Source: Shinella sp. UYSO24 | GTDB taxonomy: Bacteria; Pseudomonadota; Alphaproteobacteria; Rhizobiales; Rhizobiaceae | Direction of reading: 5' to 3' | Length of the DNA stretch: 64,000 bases | Assembly (NCBI GenBank): GCA_902167985.1 | Contig: CABHNZ010000008.1 | Coordinates: 225,553 to 289,552 of the forward strand | In this document: positions 20,167 through 28,887 of the stretch, piece after piece | How positions within the stretch are numbered: the first letter of the stretch is position 1 | Layout of the letters: every line of letters starts with the position of its first letter | Position numbers and translations under genes: made by a program | Notes under the pieces: generated by a model | What the model was told of the DNA's origin: nothing | Databases searched by the model: none | Seen by the model: the letters and a program-made list of their open reading frames with translations, nothing else

Positions 20167-20192
20167 GAAGAATGACAAAAACGTCATTCTTC
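20167..20192. promoter_or_regulatory. CusR-like operator between the two-component genes and msrB
   Basis: Perfect 10-base inverted repeat, GAAGAATGAC then six bases (AAAAAC) then GTCATTCTTC. The core ATGAC-N6-GTCAT has the same half-sites and spacing as the known E. coli CusR box. It lies 59 bases from the regulator start and 82 bases from the msrB start, so it can serve both divergent promoters. Confidence 0.78.
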
Positions 20193-20273
20193 TGTCACCA
20201 TTGCGAGCCGTCCACCAGCCTAGTCTGCGAGCATCAAGACCCCGAACCGCCATTATGACGAAGGAGAACCCGG

Positions 20274-20762
20274 ATGATCAATCGACGTTTGATGTTGCTT
20301 GGTGTCGGGCTGGGCGCGATCGCACTGCGCTACGGGCCGGCCATGACCAGCGCACGCGCCGCCGAGAGCTTTCCCGTTTCGCATACGGATGCGGAATGGA
20401 AGACGATCCTGACCGCAGACCAATATGCGGTGCTGCGGCAGGAAGGCACGGAATATCCGGGCTCGAGCGCGCTCCTCAAGGAGCATCGCAAGGGCAATTT
20501 CGCCTGTGCCGGCTGCAATCAGGATGCGTTCCTCTCATCGACCAAGTTCGAAAGCGGAACCGGCTGGCCGAGCTTCTGGGCGCCAATCGACGGCGCCGTC
20601 GCGACCTCGAAGGACACATCCTATGGCATGATGCGCAACGAGGTTCATTGCTCACGATGCGGCGGCCATCTCGGCCACGTCTTCAATGACGGACCGAAAC
20701 CAACCGGCCTGCGCTACTGCATGAACGGCATCGCGATGACGTTCCATCCGGCCGTTGCCTGA
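20274..20762 (+). CDS. msrB: Exported peptide-methionine (R)-S-oxide reductase
   Basis: 162 residues. The N-terminus MINRRLMLLGVGLGAIAL has a twin arginine and hydrophobic stretch, so export (Tat or Sec) is likely, with cleavage near SARAA. Zinc ligands are Cys78/Cys81 (CAGC) and Cys126/Cys129 (CSRC). The catalytic Cys149 lies in GLRYCMNG, and GTGWPSF and GHLGHVFNDG are the substrate motifs. It repairs Met-R-sulfoxide in periplasmic proteins, presumably with electrons from the DipZ-like protein encoded 17 bases downstream. A clear AAGGAG precedes the start. Confidence 0.94.
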   Translation: MINRRLMLLGVGLGAIALRYGPAMTSARAAESFPVSHTDAEWKTILTADQYAVLRQEGTEYPGSSALLKEHRKGNFACAGCNQDAFLSSTKFESGTGWPSFWAPIDGAVATSKDTSYGMMRNEVHCSRCGGHLGHVFNDGPKPTGLRYCMNGIAMTFHPAVA

Positions 20763-20779
20763 GAAAGAGCTGACCCGTC

Positions 20780-22698
20780 ATGTTTCTGTTTGTCCTCGCC
20801 TATCTGGGCGGCGTGCTGACGATTGTCAGCCCTTGCATCCTGCCCGTTCTTCCCTTCGTCTTCGCCAGGGCCGGCCAGCCCTTCCTGAAGAGCACGCTGC
20901 CGATGCTGATCGGCATGGCCGCCACCTTTGCCCTTGTCGCGACGCTTGCAGCGCTTGGCGGCGGCTGGGCGGTCGATGTCAATGAATACGGGCGCTATGC
21001 GGCCATGGCTCTTCTGGTCGTCTTCGGCATCGTGCTTCTCTTTCCCTCGCTCTCCGATCGCCTGACGCGGCCGCTCGTGGCGCTTGGCGCGCGCTGTCGC
21101 AGACAGCCGACAGGGAAAGCCGCACGGGCGGATCGACCGTTGCCGCGTCGCTCCTGCTCGGGGTGGCGACCGGGCTGCTCTGGGCTCCCTGCGCGGGCCT
21201 GTGCTCGGGCTTATCCTGACGGGTGCGGCGCTTAAAGGCGCGAGCATCGGAACCACGCTCCTGCTTCTCGCCTATGCGCTTGGTGCTGCCACCTCGCTGG
21301 CACTGGCGCTTCTCGTCGGAGGGCGCGTGTATCAGGCTATGAAGAACTCGCTCGGGATCGGCGAATGGGTGCGGCGTGGCGTGGGCGTGCTTGTGCTGGT
21401 CGCGGTCGTCGCCATCGGCTTCGGGCTGGATACGGGCTTTCTGACACAGGCATCGCTGGCCAGCACCGGTACGCTGGAACAGAGCCTCATCGACAGGTTT
21501 CAGCCACAGCAGAAGTCGGCCTCGGCCGAAGGCGGCGCCATGTCCTCTTCCGTCGTCATGCCGAAGGAGGATGGCGAGCCCGCAGGCGGCGCGATGATGA
21601 GCGCCAACGATGCGATGAGGGATGCTGCCATGAAGGGCGGCGCAATGAGTGGCGGCGCGATGAACGGCGGTGCATGATGAGCGGCAGCACTCAGATGATG
21701 ATGAAACCGGCAGCGAAGCCGGCCGCGGCAGCGCTTCCGGTCGAAGGAACCGCTCCATCCCTCAACGGCGCCGTCGAATGGCTGAACTCGCCGCCACTCA
21801 CGGCCGAGGGCCTGAAGGGCAAGGTCGTGCTGGTCGATTTCTGGACCTATTCCTGCATCAACTGCATCCGCGCCATTCCCTACGTGAAGGCCTGGGCCGA
21901 GAAATACAGGGATCAGGGACTGGTGGTAATCGGCGTCCACGCGCCCGAATTCGCCTTCGAAAAGAATGTCGCCAACGTCAGAAAGGCAATTGCCGATCTC
22001 GGCATCACCTATCCGGTGGCAATCGACAACGACTATGCGATCTGGCGCGCTTTCGACAACCAGTATTGGCCGGCACATTACTTCATCGATGCCGAGGGCC
22101 GCATCAGATACCACCATTCGGCGAGGGCGAATATGACAAGTCCGAGGGGGTGATCCAGCAATTGCTGGCCGAGGCGGGCAACAGGAATGTCGCGAACGGC
22201 ATTGTCGATGTGAAGGCAACCGGCGCGGAAGCCGCCTCCGACACCAATGACGTCCAGTCGCCGGAGACCTATGTCGGCTGGCAGCGTTCGGACAATTTCG
22301 TCGACCAGTCTGGAACCGTCAACGGCGCCCCCCATGTCTATAGCGCAGCAGCACCGCGGCTCAACCAATGGGGACTGACCGGCAACTGGACCGTCGATGC
22401 CGAAAATGCCGGGCTCAACGACAAGGACGGCAGCATCTACTACCGCTTCCATGCCCGCGACCTGCATCTCGTGCTTGGCCCCGGCGCGGACGGAAAGCCG
22501 GTCCGTTTCAAGGTGACGATCGACGGGAAGCCTCCCGGCGAGAACCATGGCGCAGATACCGATGCCGAGGGCAACGGTACGGTAACGGGGCAGCGGCTCT
22601 ACCAGCTCGTCCGGCAGGCCGGAGAGGTTGGCGATCATACATTCGAGATCCGTTTCACGGATCCCGGTGTCCAGGCTTATGCATTCACGTTCGGATGA
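20780..22698 (+). pseudogene. dipZ: DipZ-like CcdA-thioredoxin fusion with Met-rich linker, frame broken
   Basis: Joined length is about 640 residues. Part 1 is a CcdA/DsbD-like membrane domain with the paired cysteines in IVSPCILPVLPFVF and LLWAPCAGPVLGL. Part 2 is a linker with about 13 Met in 60 residues (GGAM repeats, QMMMKPA). Part 3 is a TlpA/thioredoxin-like domain with the CxxC site SCINC. Part 4 is a C-terminal beta-rich domain (YVGWQRSDNFVDQ to the FTFG end), as in DipZ. Four frame changes, near 21090, 21195, 21672 and 22118, each fit one missing base; the GGAM repeat continues across the third. It passes reductant across the membrane, probably to MsrB and MsrA. Confidence 0.85.
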
Positions 22699-22709
22699 AG
22701 GAGATCGAC

Positions 22710-23453
22710 ATGACCAAGACTGAACAAGCCGGCACCAAGGCTGGGCGCGGCAGGAAAAGATTTCGGGCAGCGCTTCTCGGCACCGGCGCCCTCCTCATGG
22801 CCGGCTTCGGGCTCCATCTGACGGCCTCTGCTGCAGAAGATGCGCGCGTCATCCCGGCACCAGCCGTTGACGAGAAAAGCGCGGCCGGCACGGAGACGGC
22901 GATTTTCGCCGGCGGCTGTTTCTGGGGCGTACAGGGCGTCTTCCAGCATGTCAGGGGCGTCGAAAATGCGCTTTCGGGCTATGCCGGAGGCGAGAAGACG
23001 ACCGCGCAGTACGAGACCGTCAGTTCAGGCTCGACCGGGCACGCGGAATCCGTCGAAGTGACCTTCGATCCCAAGGTCGTCAGTTACGGGCATCTCCTGC
23101 AGATCTACTTCTCCGTCGCCCATGATCCGACCCAGCTGAACCGCCAGGGCCCTGACCACGGCACGCAATATCGCTCGGCCGTCTTTCCGGTGAACGAGGA
23201 ACAGGCGCGCGTCGCCAAGGCCTATATCAGCCAACTGAACGGCGCGAAGGTCTATGATGCAGCGATCGTCACCAAGATCGAGCCGGGCAAGGCCTTCTAT
23301 CCGGCCGAGGCCTATCATCAGAACTTTCTGACCAACAATCCGACCTATCCGTATATCGTCTATAACGACCTGCCGAAGATCGACAATCTGAAGAAGATTT
23401 TCCCGAAGGATTTTCGCCCTGATCCGGTTCTGGTTGCAGCAACCGGCAACTGA
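22710..23453 (+). CDS. msrA: Exported peptide-methionine (S)-S-oxide reductase
   Basis: 247 residues. The N-terminus is basic, then a hydrophobic segment (ALLGTGALLMAGFGLHL) ending near TASAA, so the enzyme is exported or anchored. The catalytic Cys70 lies in the family motif GGCFWGVQG. GTQYRSAVF and AEAYHQNF complete the active site. The start at 22710 has AAGGAG 7 bases before it and lies 11 bases after the DipZ stop. Repairs Met-S-sulfoxide, complementing MsrB. The three genes together supply the functions that the secreted Neisseria PilB protein fuses into one chain. Confidence 0.94.
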   Translation: MTKTEQAGTKAGRGRKRFRAALLGTGALLMAGFGLHLTASAAEDARVIPAPAVDEKSAAGTETAIFAGGCFWGVQGVFQHVRGVENALSGYAGGEKTTAQYETVSSGSTGHAESVEVTFDPKVVSYGHLLQIYFSVAHDPTQLNRQGPDHGTQYRSAVFPVNEEQARVAKAYISQLNGAKVYDAAIVTKIEPGKAFYPAEAYHQNFLTNNPTYPYIVYNDLPKIDNLKKIFPKDFRPDPVLVAATGN

Positions 23454-23472
23454 TCGCAAGAGGACAAAGACC

Positions 23473-24083
23473 ATGACATATGTTTCTGGAATGATGACGG
23501 CAGCGACGATTGTCGTTTTGACGGCGGTCGCGTCCCAAGGCGCCCTGGCGGCTGACAAGCTGCGCATTCGCGGGACGATCGAGCGGATGGACGGGAGCGA
23601 TATCACGATGAAGAGCGCCGACGCAAGGAGCTCATGGTGATGCTGCAGCCCGGCACGACCATACTTGGCGTCAGGAATGCCTCTGCCAGCGATATCAAGC
23701 CGGGCGACTTCGTCGGGATCGGCTCGCAACCGACGGCCAGCGGCATCAACGGCGCGGTGCAGGTGGTTATCTTCCCGGCCTCGATGAAGGGCACCGGAGA
23801 GGGTGATCGCGCCTGGGATGTTCGCCCGAACGGCTCGATGACCAACGCCACCGTGGCCGACGCGGTGACGGATGTGAACGGCCAGACGGTGACGCTTGCC
23901 TACAAGGGCGGAGGGCGGAAGATCAATATCCCCGGCGGAACCCGGATCGTCGCCCTCACGCCGGCCACGAAGGACAATCTGAAACCCGGTGCGGAGATCT
24001 CCGTGCAGGGCGTGAGTGCCGATCAGGGCATGGTCTCCGCCGACCGGATCTCGGTCGGGCTTGAGGGTGCGTCGCCGATGTAG
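23473..24083 (+). pseudogene. Small periplasmic protein with predicted beta-rich (DUF5666-like) fold, frame broken
   Basis: About 203 residues when joined. The signal peptide is near MTAATIVVLTAVASQGALAA, then repeats of short beta segments (LRIRGTIERMDGSDITMKS; IKPGDFVGIGSQPTASGIN; LKPGAEISVQGVSADQGM). The pattern resembles tandem OB-like periplasmic domains; I do not recognise a defined function. A frame change near 23620 fits one missing base. It is the last gene of the Msr operon, 19 bases after msrA. A role in copper or oxidative stress is inferred from context only. Confidence 0.68.
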
Positions 24084-24353
24084 ACCGTGAACGAGCCAGT
24101 TCCAGCGGCCTCCCCGACACTACCATCCAAGCACTGGCTTTATTTAGATTACTCAGAGAAGAGCCTATCACGGAACGTGAACTATTCGAGGATTGCCGCA
24201 TAGCATGGGGATGCCAAAGAGATACCAGGCACAGAAACAATCGCCTGATATCTCACGCTGAGCCCATCAACCTGATCGGGCGTGCGTGCTGAAACCTAAG
24301 GACCCGATGTGTGTTCGTGCCGAACCGCGACTTGCGGGGGCAAGCTAACCTCC

Positions 24354-24759
24354 CTGCTGGTACTGTTCGGCATTTCCCTATCTCCCCTGTTCCGGCGCTG
24401 GATCGACGTGCTGCCGCTCGGTGATGACACCGCGCGTGCGCAAAGCGTCCATCCGGGGGTGGTCGCGCGGGGTCTTGCGTTTGTTCGTCGCGACGCCGAC
24501 CGGCAGTGCGACGCTGGTCTTCGGGCCATTGAGCTTCGTCGGCATGATGGCTCCACACATGGCTCCACACATGGCGCGAATGGACGGTGCACGCAGGCCG
24601 ACGCGCATCGTCCTTGTTTCCACAAAAATCGGCGCCACTCTGATGATGACGGCGGACCTTCCCTGCGAGATCCCCGCTGGCGTGATCGCAGCATTCGTTG
24701 GCGGGCCGTATGTCCTCCGGGTCGTCAGCTCGAAAGGCAAAGCCGCCGGAGCGAGCTGA
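24354..24759 (+). pseudogene. Decayed C-terminal fragment of a FhuB/FecCD-type siderophore permease
   Basis: Two frames together carry the C-terminal signature of FhuB-type permeases: FGISLSPLFRRWIDVLPLGDDTARA in the first (to about 24430), then ATLVFGPLSFVGMMAPHMA, RRPTRIVLVSTKIGATLMMTADL and IPAGVIAAFVGGPYVLRVV in the second. The protein lacks its N-terminal half, and a tandem 12-base duplication (24547-24570) repeats MAPH. Unlike the single-base breaks elsewhere, this looks like true decay. No partner ATPase or binding protein is nearby. The flanking 24084-24353 and 24760-24950 hold no gene I can support. Confidence 0.72.
24547..24570 (+). repeat. Tandem 12-base duplication inside the FhuB remnant
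   Basis: ATGGCTCCACAC occurs twice head to tail, and a third partial copy ATGGCG follows. It duplicates residues MAPH in the conserved GLMAPHMAR motif of the permease family, which normally occurs once. Confidence 0.85.
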
Positions 24760-24960
24760 AAACGGGTTAAGGCCTGCGGGAAAGTCATTCACGACGAACA
24801 TTCTGGCGTCTCGCGAGGCGTAGATCGTCCTCGGCCGGCTTAGCCCCCTTCGTCCTGACATCCACGTTCCGGTGGCATTACAAAGCCTGAGCTCGGCCAG
24901 GCATATGCGGAGCTGGGCCCAGCACCCCTGATCGTGGCAACCTCGCAATTCCACCATTGT

Positions 24961-25030
24961 TGCGAATGATTCCTAATTGCAGAAACGAAAAACCTCCGCT
25001 ACTTTTGCAATTCAGTCGCATTAGCAAAAG
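24961..25030 (+). promoter_or_regulatory. sit operon promoter region with two inverted repeats
   Basis: Upstream of sitA lie TGCGAAT and ATTGCA half-sites (24961-24967, 24976-24981), and a perfect 7-base inverted repeat CTTTTGC / GCAAAAG (25002-25008, 25024-25030, 15-base spacer). The last arm abuts the ribosome site. In rhizobia sit genes are controlled by the Mn-responsive Mur (Fur family) protein or MntR; assignment to either is inference. Confidence 0.5.
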
Positions 25031-25037
25031 GAGAGGC

Positions 25038-25961
25038 ATGATGATCGACGCGGTAAGGCGGTCCATTTTGACAGGAATGATGGGGGCGGCCTTCGTGGCC
25101 ATGCTGGCTGTCTTGCCCGCTGGAGCCCAGGAAAGGTTCAAGGCCGTGACCACGTTCACCGTCATCGCCGACATGGCCAGGAACGTTGCGGGTGATGCTG
25201 CGATCGTTGAATCAATCACCAAGCCTGGCGCCGAGATCCATGAATATCAGCCGACGCCCGGCGATATTCAGCGGGCGCAGGGTGCACAGCTCATTTTCTC
25301 GAACGGCCTCAACCTCGAACTCTGGTTCCAGAAATTCTATCGAAACCTGAAGAACGTTCCGGATGTCGTCGTCTCGCAAGGCGTCGAACCGATGGGTATC
25401 AACGAGGGGCCCTACGAGGGCAAGCCGAACCCTCATGCCTGGATGTCGCCAAAGAATGCGATCATCTATGTCGACAACATACGCGACGCCTTCGTCAGAT
25501 ACGATCCGACGAACGCCGATGCCTACAGGGCCAATGCAGAAGCCTATAAGGCGAAGATCGAGGCCACCATTGCGCCCATCCGCGAGACCCTCGACAGGAT
25601 CCCCGAAGACAAGCGCTGGCTGGTGTCGAGCGAAGGCGCCTTCTCCTATCTCGCCCGCGATTTCAACCTGAAGGAACTCTATCTGTGGCCAATCAATGCC
25701 GACCAGCAAGGCACGCCGCAGCAGGTTCGCAAGGTCGTGGACGCAGTCACGAAGGCGAGTATCCCGACGATCTTCAGTGAGAGCACGATCTCGCCCAAGC
25801 CTGCCCAGCAGGTGGCCCGCGAAACCGGGGCTCACTATGGCGGCGTGCTCTATGTCGATTCACTGAGTGAAGCGGGCGGCCCGGTGCCCACCTATCTCGA
25901 CCTTCTGCGCGTAACCTCCTCGACCATCGCCAAGGGCCTTGCCGACGGGCTGTCACAATGA
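25038..25961 (+). CDS. sitA: Mn/Fe(II)-binding periplasmic protein SitA
   Basis: About 308 residues of the cluster 9 (ZnuA/TroA/SitA) metal-binding family. The signal peptide ends near LPAGAQ. Metal-ligand positions are readable: His in [13 protein letters not shown], His in [11 protein letters not shown], Glu in [14 protein letters not shown], and Asp in VLYVDSLSE. It lacks the His-rich loop of ZnuA, which favours manganese/iron over zinc. AAGGAGAGG lies just before two tandem ATGs (25038, 25041). The sitB start overlaps its stop. First gene of sitABCD. Confidence 0.93.
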   Translation: MMIDAVRRSILTGMMGAAFVAMLAVLPAGAQERFKAVTTFTVIADMARNVAGDAAIVESITKPGAEIHEYQPTPGDIQRAQGAQLIFSNGLNLELWFQKFYRNLKNVPDVVVSQGVEPMGINEGPYEGKPNPHAWMSPKNAIIYVDNIRDAFVRYDPTNADAYRANAEAYKAKIEATIAPIRETLDRIPEDKRWLVSSEGAFSYLARDFNLKELYLWPINADQQGTPQQVRKVVDAVTKASIPTIFSESTISPKPAQQVARETGAHYGGVLYVDSLSEAGGPVPTYLDLLRVTSSTIAKGLADGLSQ

Positions 25962-26860
25962 GCGGCCCGATGGACAATCTTGCGCGCACCGCGTCTGCGC
26001 ATGCACGGCCGGTGGAAGAGGCCGGGATGGCAAATGCTGCGGCGGGCATTTCGGTGGCGGACGCCACCGTCACCTACCGCAACGGTCATACGGCGCTGCG
26101 GGACGCAAGCTTTCGCATCCCGAAAGGCACGATAACCGCCCTCGTCGGGGTGAATGGCTCGGGCAAATCCACCCTGTTCAAGGCGATCATGGGCTTTGTC
26201 CGCCTCGCCCGTGGCGAAATCCGTGTTCTCGACATGCCGGTCAAGGACGCCTTGCGCCAGAACCTTGTTGCCTATGTGCCGCAGGCTGAAGAGGTCGACT
26301 GGAATTTCCCGGTTCTGGTCGAGGATGTCGTGATGATGGGGCGTTATGGACATATGGGCATGATGCGTATCCCGAAAGCGGCTGACCATGAGGCCGTCGC
26401 CCGGGCACTCGCCCGCGTCAATATGGGAGAATTCCGCAAGCGCCAGATCGGTGAGCTTTCCGGCGGCCAGAAGAAGCGCGTCTTCCTCGCCCGTGCGCTG
26501 GCCCAGGACGGCCGCGTCATCCTGCTTGACGAGCCCTTTACCGGGGTCGACGTGAAGACCGAAGATCAGATCATCACGCTGCTTCGCGAATTGCGGGATG
26601 AAGGCCGGGTCATGCTGGTCTCAACCCATAATCTCGGCTCGGTGCCGGAATTCTGTGATCGTGCGATCCTGATCAAAGGGACGGTCATCGCCTGCGGGCC
26701 GACCGGCGAAAGCTTTACCCAGGAAAATCTGACAAGAGCCTTCGGGGGCGTCCTGCGCCACTTCGTGCTGAGCGATGCACAAGGCGGGCGTGTGAACCTT
26801 CTAAAAGAAGGGGGTGCGGCACTTCGGACGCACGACACCAGCGAAGGAGAGCCGGCATGA
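25958..26860 (+). CDS. sitB: Mn/Fe ABC transporter ATPase SitB
   Basis: 300 residues. The ATPase domain (from about residue 30) has Walker [10 protein letters not shown], a Q-loop near [14 protein letters not shown] (typical of metal importers), signature LSGGQKKR, Walker [13 protein letters not shown], and the switch VSTHNLGS. The N-terminus has an extra of about 25 residues compared with short family members. ATGA overlaps on both sides indicate coupled translation with sitA and sitC. Confidence 0.94.
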   Translation: MSGPMDNLARTASAHARPVEEAGMANAAAGISVADATVTYRNGHTALRDASFRIPKGTITALVGVNGSGKSTLFKAIMGFVRLARGEIRVLDMPVKDALRQNLVAYVPQAEEVDWNFPVLVEDVVMMGRYGHMGMMRIPKAADHEAVARALARVNMGEFRKRQIGELSGGQKKRVFLARALAQDGRVILLDEPFTGVDVKTEDQIITLLRELRDEGRVMLVSTHNLGSVPEFCDRAILIKGTVIACGPTGESFTQENLTRAFGGVLRHFVLSDAQGGRVNLLKEGGAALRTHDTSEGEPA

Positions 26861-27717
26861 TGGCCGGTCTGCTTGAACCCTTCGCCTATAATTACATGGT
26901 GAACGCCATGTGGGTTTCCGCTCTTGTCGGCGGTGTCTGCGCCTTCCTTTCCTGCTACCTGATGCTCAAGGGCTGGTCGCTGATCGGCGATGCGCTTTCG
27001 CACGCAATCGTGCCCGGCGTTGCCGGGGCCTATATGCTGGGGCTTCCCTTCTCGCTCGGCGCCTTCTTCTCAGGCGGTCTGGCTGCTGCAGCGATGCTTT
27101 TCCTCAACCAGCGCAGCAAGCTGCGAGAGGATGCCATCATCGGCCTCACCTTCTCATCCTTCTTCGCGCTCGGCCTGTTCATGGTCTCCCTGCGGCCGAT
27201 GGCGGTCAACATCCAGACCATCGTCCTCGGTAATGTTCTGGCCATCACACCCGGCGACACACTGCAGCTTGCCATTATCGGGTTCGTCTCGCTGGCGATC
27301 CTGCTGGTCAAATGGAAAGACCTAATGGTGACCTTCTTCGATGAGAGCCATGCCCGTTCGATCGGGCTCAATCCGGCGGCGCTCAAAGTCATGTTCTTTA
27401 CATTGCTGTCGGCCTCGACCGTCGCCGCCCTGCAGACTGTCGGGGCATTCCTCGTCATATGCATGGTCGTGACCCCGGGCGCGGCCGCCTATCTGCTGAC
27501 CGATCGTTTCCCGCGCCTGCTCGCCATCGCGGTGGCCATCGGATCCGTCACCAGCTTCCTCGGAGCCTATGCCAGCTATTTCCTCGATGGCGCGACCGGC
27601 GGCATCATCGTCGTCCTGCAGACGGCAATCTTCCTGATCGCCTTCCTGCTTGCGCCAAAGCACGGCCTGTTGGCGGCACGCCGGCGGGCGACACATGCAT
27701 TGGAGACTGAGCAGTGA
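26857..27717 (+). CDS. sitC: Mn/Fe ABC transporter permease SitC
   Basis: 286 residues, ABC-3 family permease with eight to nine hydrophobic segments. It opens with [43 protein letters not shown], where the [13 protein letters not shown] motif is family-typical. It is homologous to SitD, the partner subunit encoded next, with a 4-base overlap at each junction. The pair forms the channel for manganese or ferrous iron. Confidence 0.94.
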   Translation: MMAGLLEPFAYNYMVNAMWVSALVGGVCAFLSCYLMLKGWSLIGDALSHAIVPGVAGAYMLGLPFSLGAFFSGGLAAAAMLFLNQRSKLREDAIIGLTFSSFFALGLFMVSLRPMAVNIQTIVLGNVLAITPGDTLQLAIIGFVSLAILLVKWKDLMVTFFDESHARSIGLNPAALKVMFFTLLSASTVAALQTVGAFLVICMVVTPGAAAYLLTDRFPRLLAIAVAIGSVTSFLGAYASYFLDGATGGIIVVLQTAIFLIAFLLAPKHGLLAARRRATHALETEQ

Positions 27718-28574
27718 CTGTCCTTGATACGCTTCTCATGCCCTTCCGGTTCGAATTCATGGTCAATGCGCTGGTGATCTCGGTTGTTGTCGCGATCCCG
27801 ATGGCGCTTCTCTCCTGTTTTCTCGTTCTCAAAGGCTGGTCGCTGATGGGCGATGCGATCAGCCATGCGGTCTTTCCCGGCGTGGTGATTGCCTACATGG
27901 CCGGCCTTCCCTTCGCGGTCGGAGCGTTTACCGCCGGCATGCTCTGCGCAGTCGCCACCGGCTTCCTGAAAGACAACAGCCGGATCAAGCAGGACACGGC
28001 CATGGGGGTGGTGTTTTCGGGAATGTTCGGGCTCGGCCTCGTGCTTTACGTGAAAGTCCGCTCTGACGTGCATCTCGACCACATCCTGTTTGGCGACATG
28101 CTCGGCGTCTCCTGGCGCGATATCGGCGGGGCCGCCGTTATCGCCGTGATGACGGCCGGGATTATCGGCTTGAAATGGAAGGACTTTCTTCTCCACGCCT
28201 TCGATCCTGCACAGGCCCGCGCAGTCGGTCTGCGCGTGAACCTGCTGCATTACGGCCTGCTGGCCATGATCTCGCTGGCCATTGTCGGCGCTCTACAGGC
28301 AGTCGGGCTGATCATGGCTGTGGCCATGTTGATCGCGCCGGGGGCGATCTCCTTCCTGCTCACCCGCCAGTTCAGCACCATGCTGATCCTCTCGGTAACG
28401 ACCGCCGTGACTGGCTCACTCCTTGGTGTCTACCTCTCCTTCTTCATCGACAGCGCGCCGGCGCCGACCATCGTGCTGCTGTTCGCGATCATCTTCATGC
28501 TCGCCTTCGTGCATGCCACGCGCAAAGCAGCCCGGCTGGAAACGTCGCAATCGGCCATCGGCCCCGATGCGTAG
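27714..28574 (+). CDS. sitD: Mn/Fe ABC transporter permease SitD
   Basis: 286 residues, a second ABC-3 permease. It parallels SitC (FRFEFMVNALVISVVVAIPMALLSCFLVLKGWSLMGDAISHAV) and ends with a short charged tail. Last gene of the sit operon. No convincing terminator follows, but transcription probably ends in the 28575-28800 gap. Confidence 0.94.
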   Translation: MTVLDTLLMPFRFEFMVNALVISVVVAIPMALLSCFLVLKGWSLMGDAISHAVFPGVVIAYMAGLPFAVGAFTAGMLCAVATGFLKDNSRIKQDTAMGVVFSGMFGLGLVLYVKVRSDVHLDHILFGDMLGVSWRDIGGAAVIAVMTAGIIGLKWKDFLLHAFDPAQARAVGLRVNLLHYGLLAMISLAIVGALQAVGLIMAVAMLIAPGAISFLLTRQFSTMLILSVTTAVTGSLLGVYLSFFIDSAPAPTIVLLFAIIFMLAFVHATRKAARLETSQSAIGPDA

Positions 28575-28800
28575 AGACAGCCGGATGAAATAGACACCGC
28601 CGCTGCGCACCCTCACGACGCCGACGGGACGCTGCACACCGGCCGAGCGCGCCAGCCGTCGGGTGATCTGTGGGGCAGCGAGCGCGATGAACGAGATCAG
28701 TCCTGCCGCATCCGCACGGCCCTCATCCAGACAGGCCGGGCATCCTGCCCCGATCGGAATTGACACGGTGCCGCTCCTAACCTGCCCCGGCGGCATCTCT
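28575..28800. other. Intergenic, no supported gene
   Basis: The gap between sitD and the conserved promoter element of the creatininase gene. A minus-strand frame (28416-28796) runs through it into sitD antisense, but it has no recognisable domain and no clear ribosome site; I treat it as non-coding. Confidence 0.45.
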
Positions 28801-28838
28801 CAAAAAGGCAGCAGGCCGAACGCAATTCGATGCTTTTC
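28801..28838 (+). promoter_or_regulatory. Conserved two-part element upstream of the creatininase-family gene
   Basis: CAAAAAGGCA (28801-28810) and GATGCTTTTC (28829-28838) recur with exactly the same 28-base start-to-start spacing upstream of the NMT1-type operon (30717-30754). Several bases between them are also conserved. It ends 49 bases before the creatininase start. The LysR regulator encoded at 29701-30651 is the likely binder. Confidence 0.72.
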
Positions 28839-28887
28839 GCATGCAGGTTTATCGCCATAGTCCGGTGTCACCGACATCGAAAGGATC

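Noticed and set aside
20979..21758. Minus-strand frame opposite the DipZ gene
   Set aside because: No family features; apparent openness comes from the high GC and the frame breaks in dipZ.
24253..24957. Minus-strand frame of about 230 codons over the FhuB remnant
   Set aside because: No domain recognised, while the plus strand shows permease motifs in two frames.
28416..28796. Minus-strand 126-codon frame between sitD and the creatininase gene
   Set aside because: Half of it is antisense to sitD and it has no clear ribosome site or known domain; a real small gene is not fully excluded.
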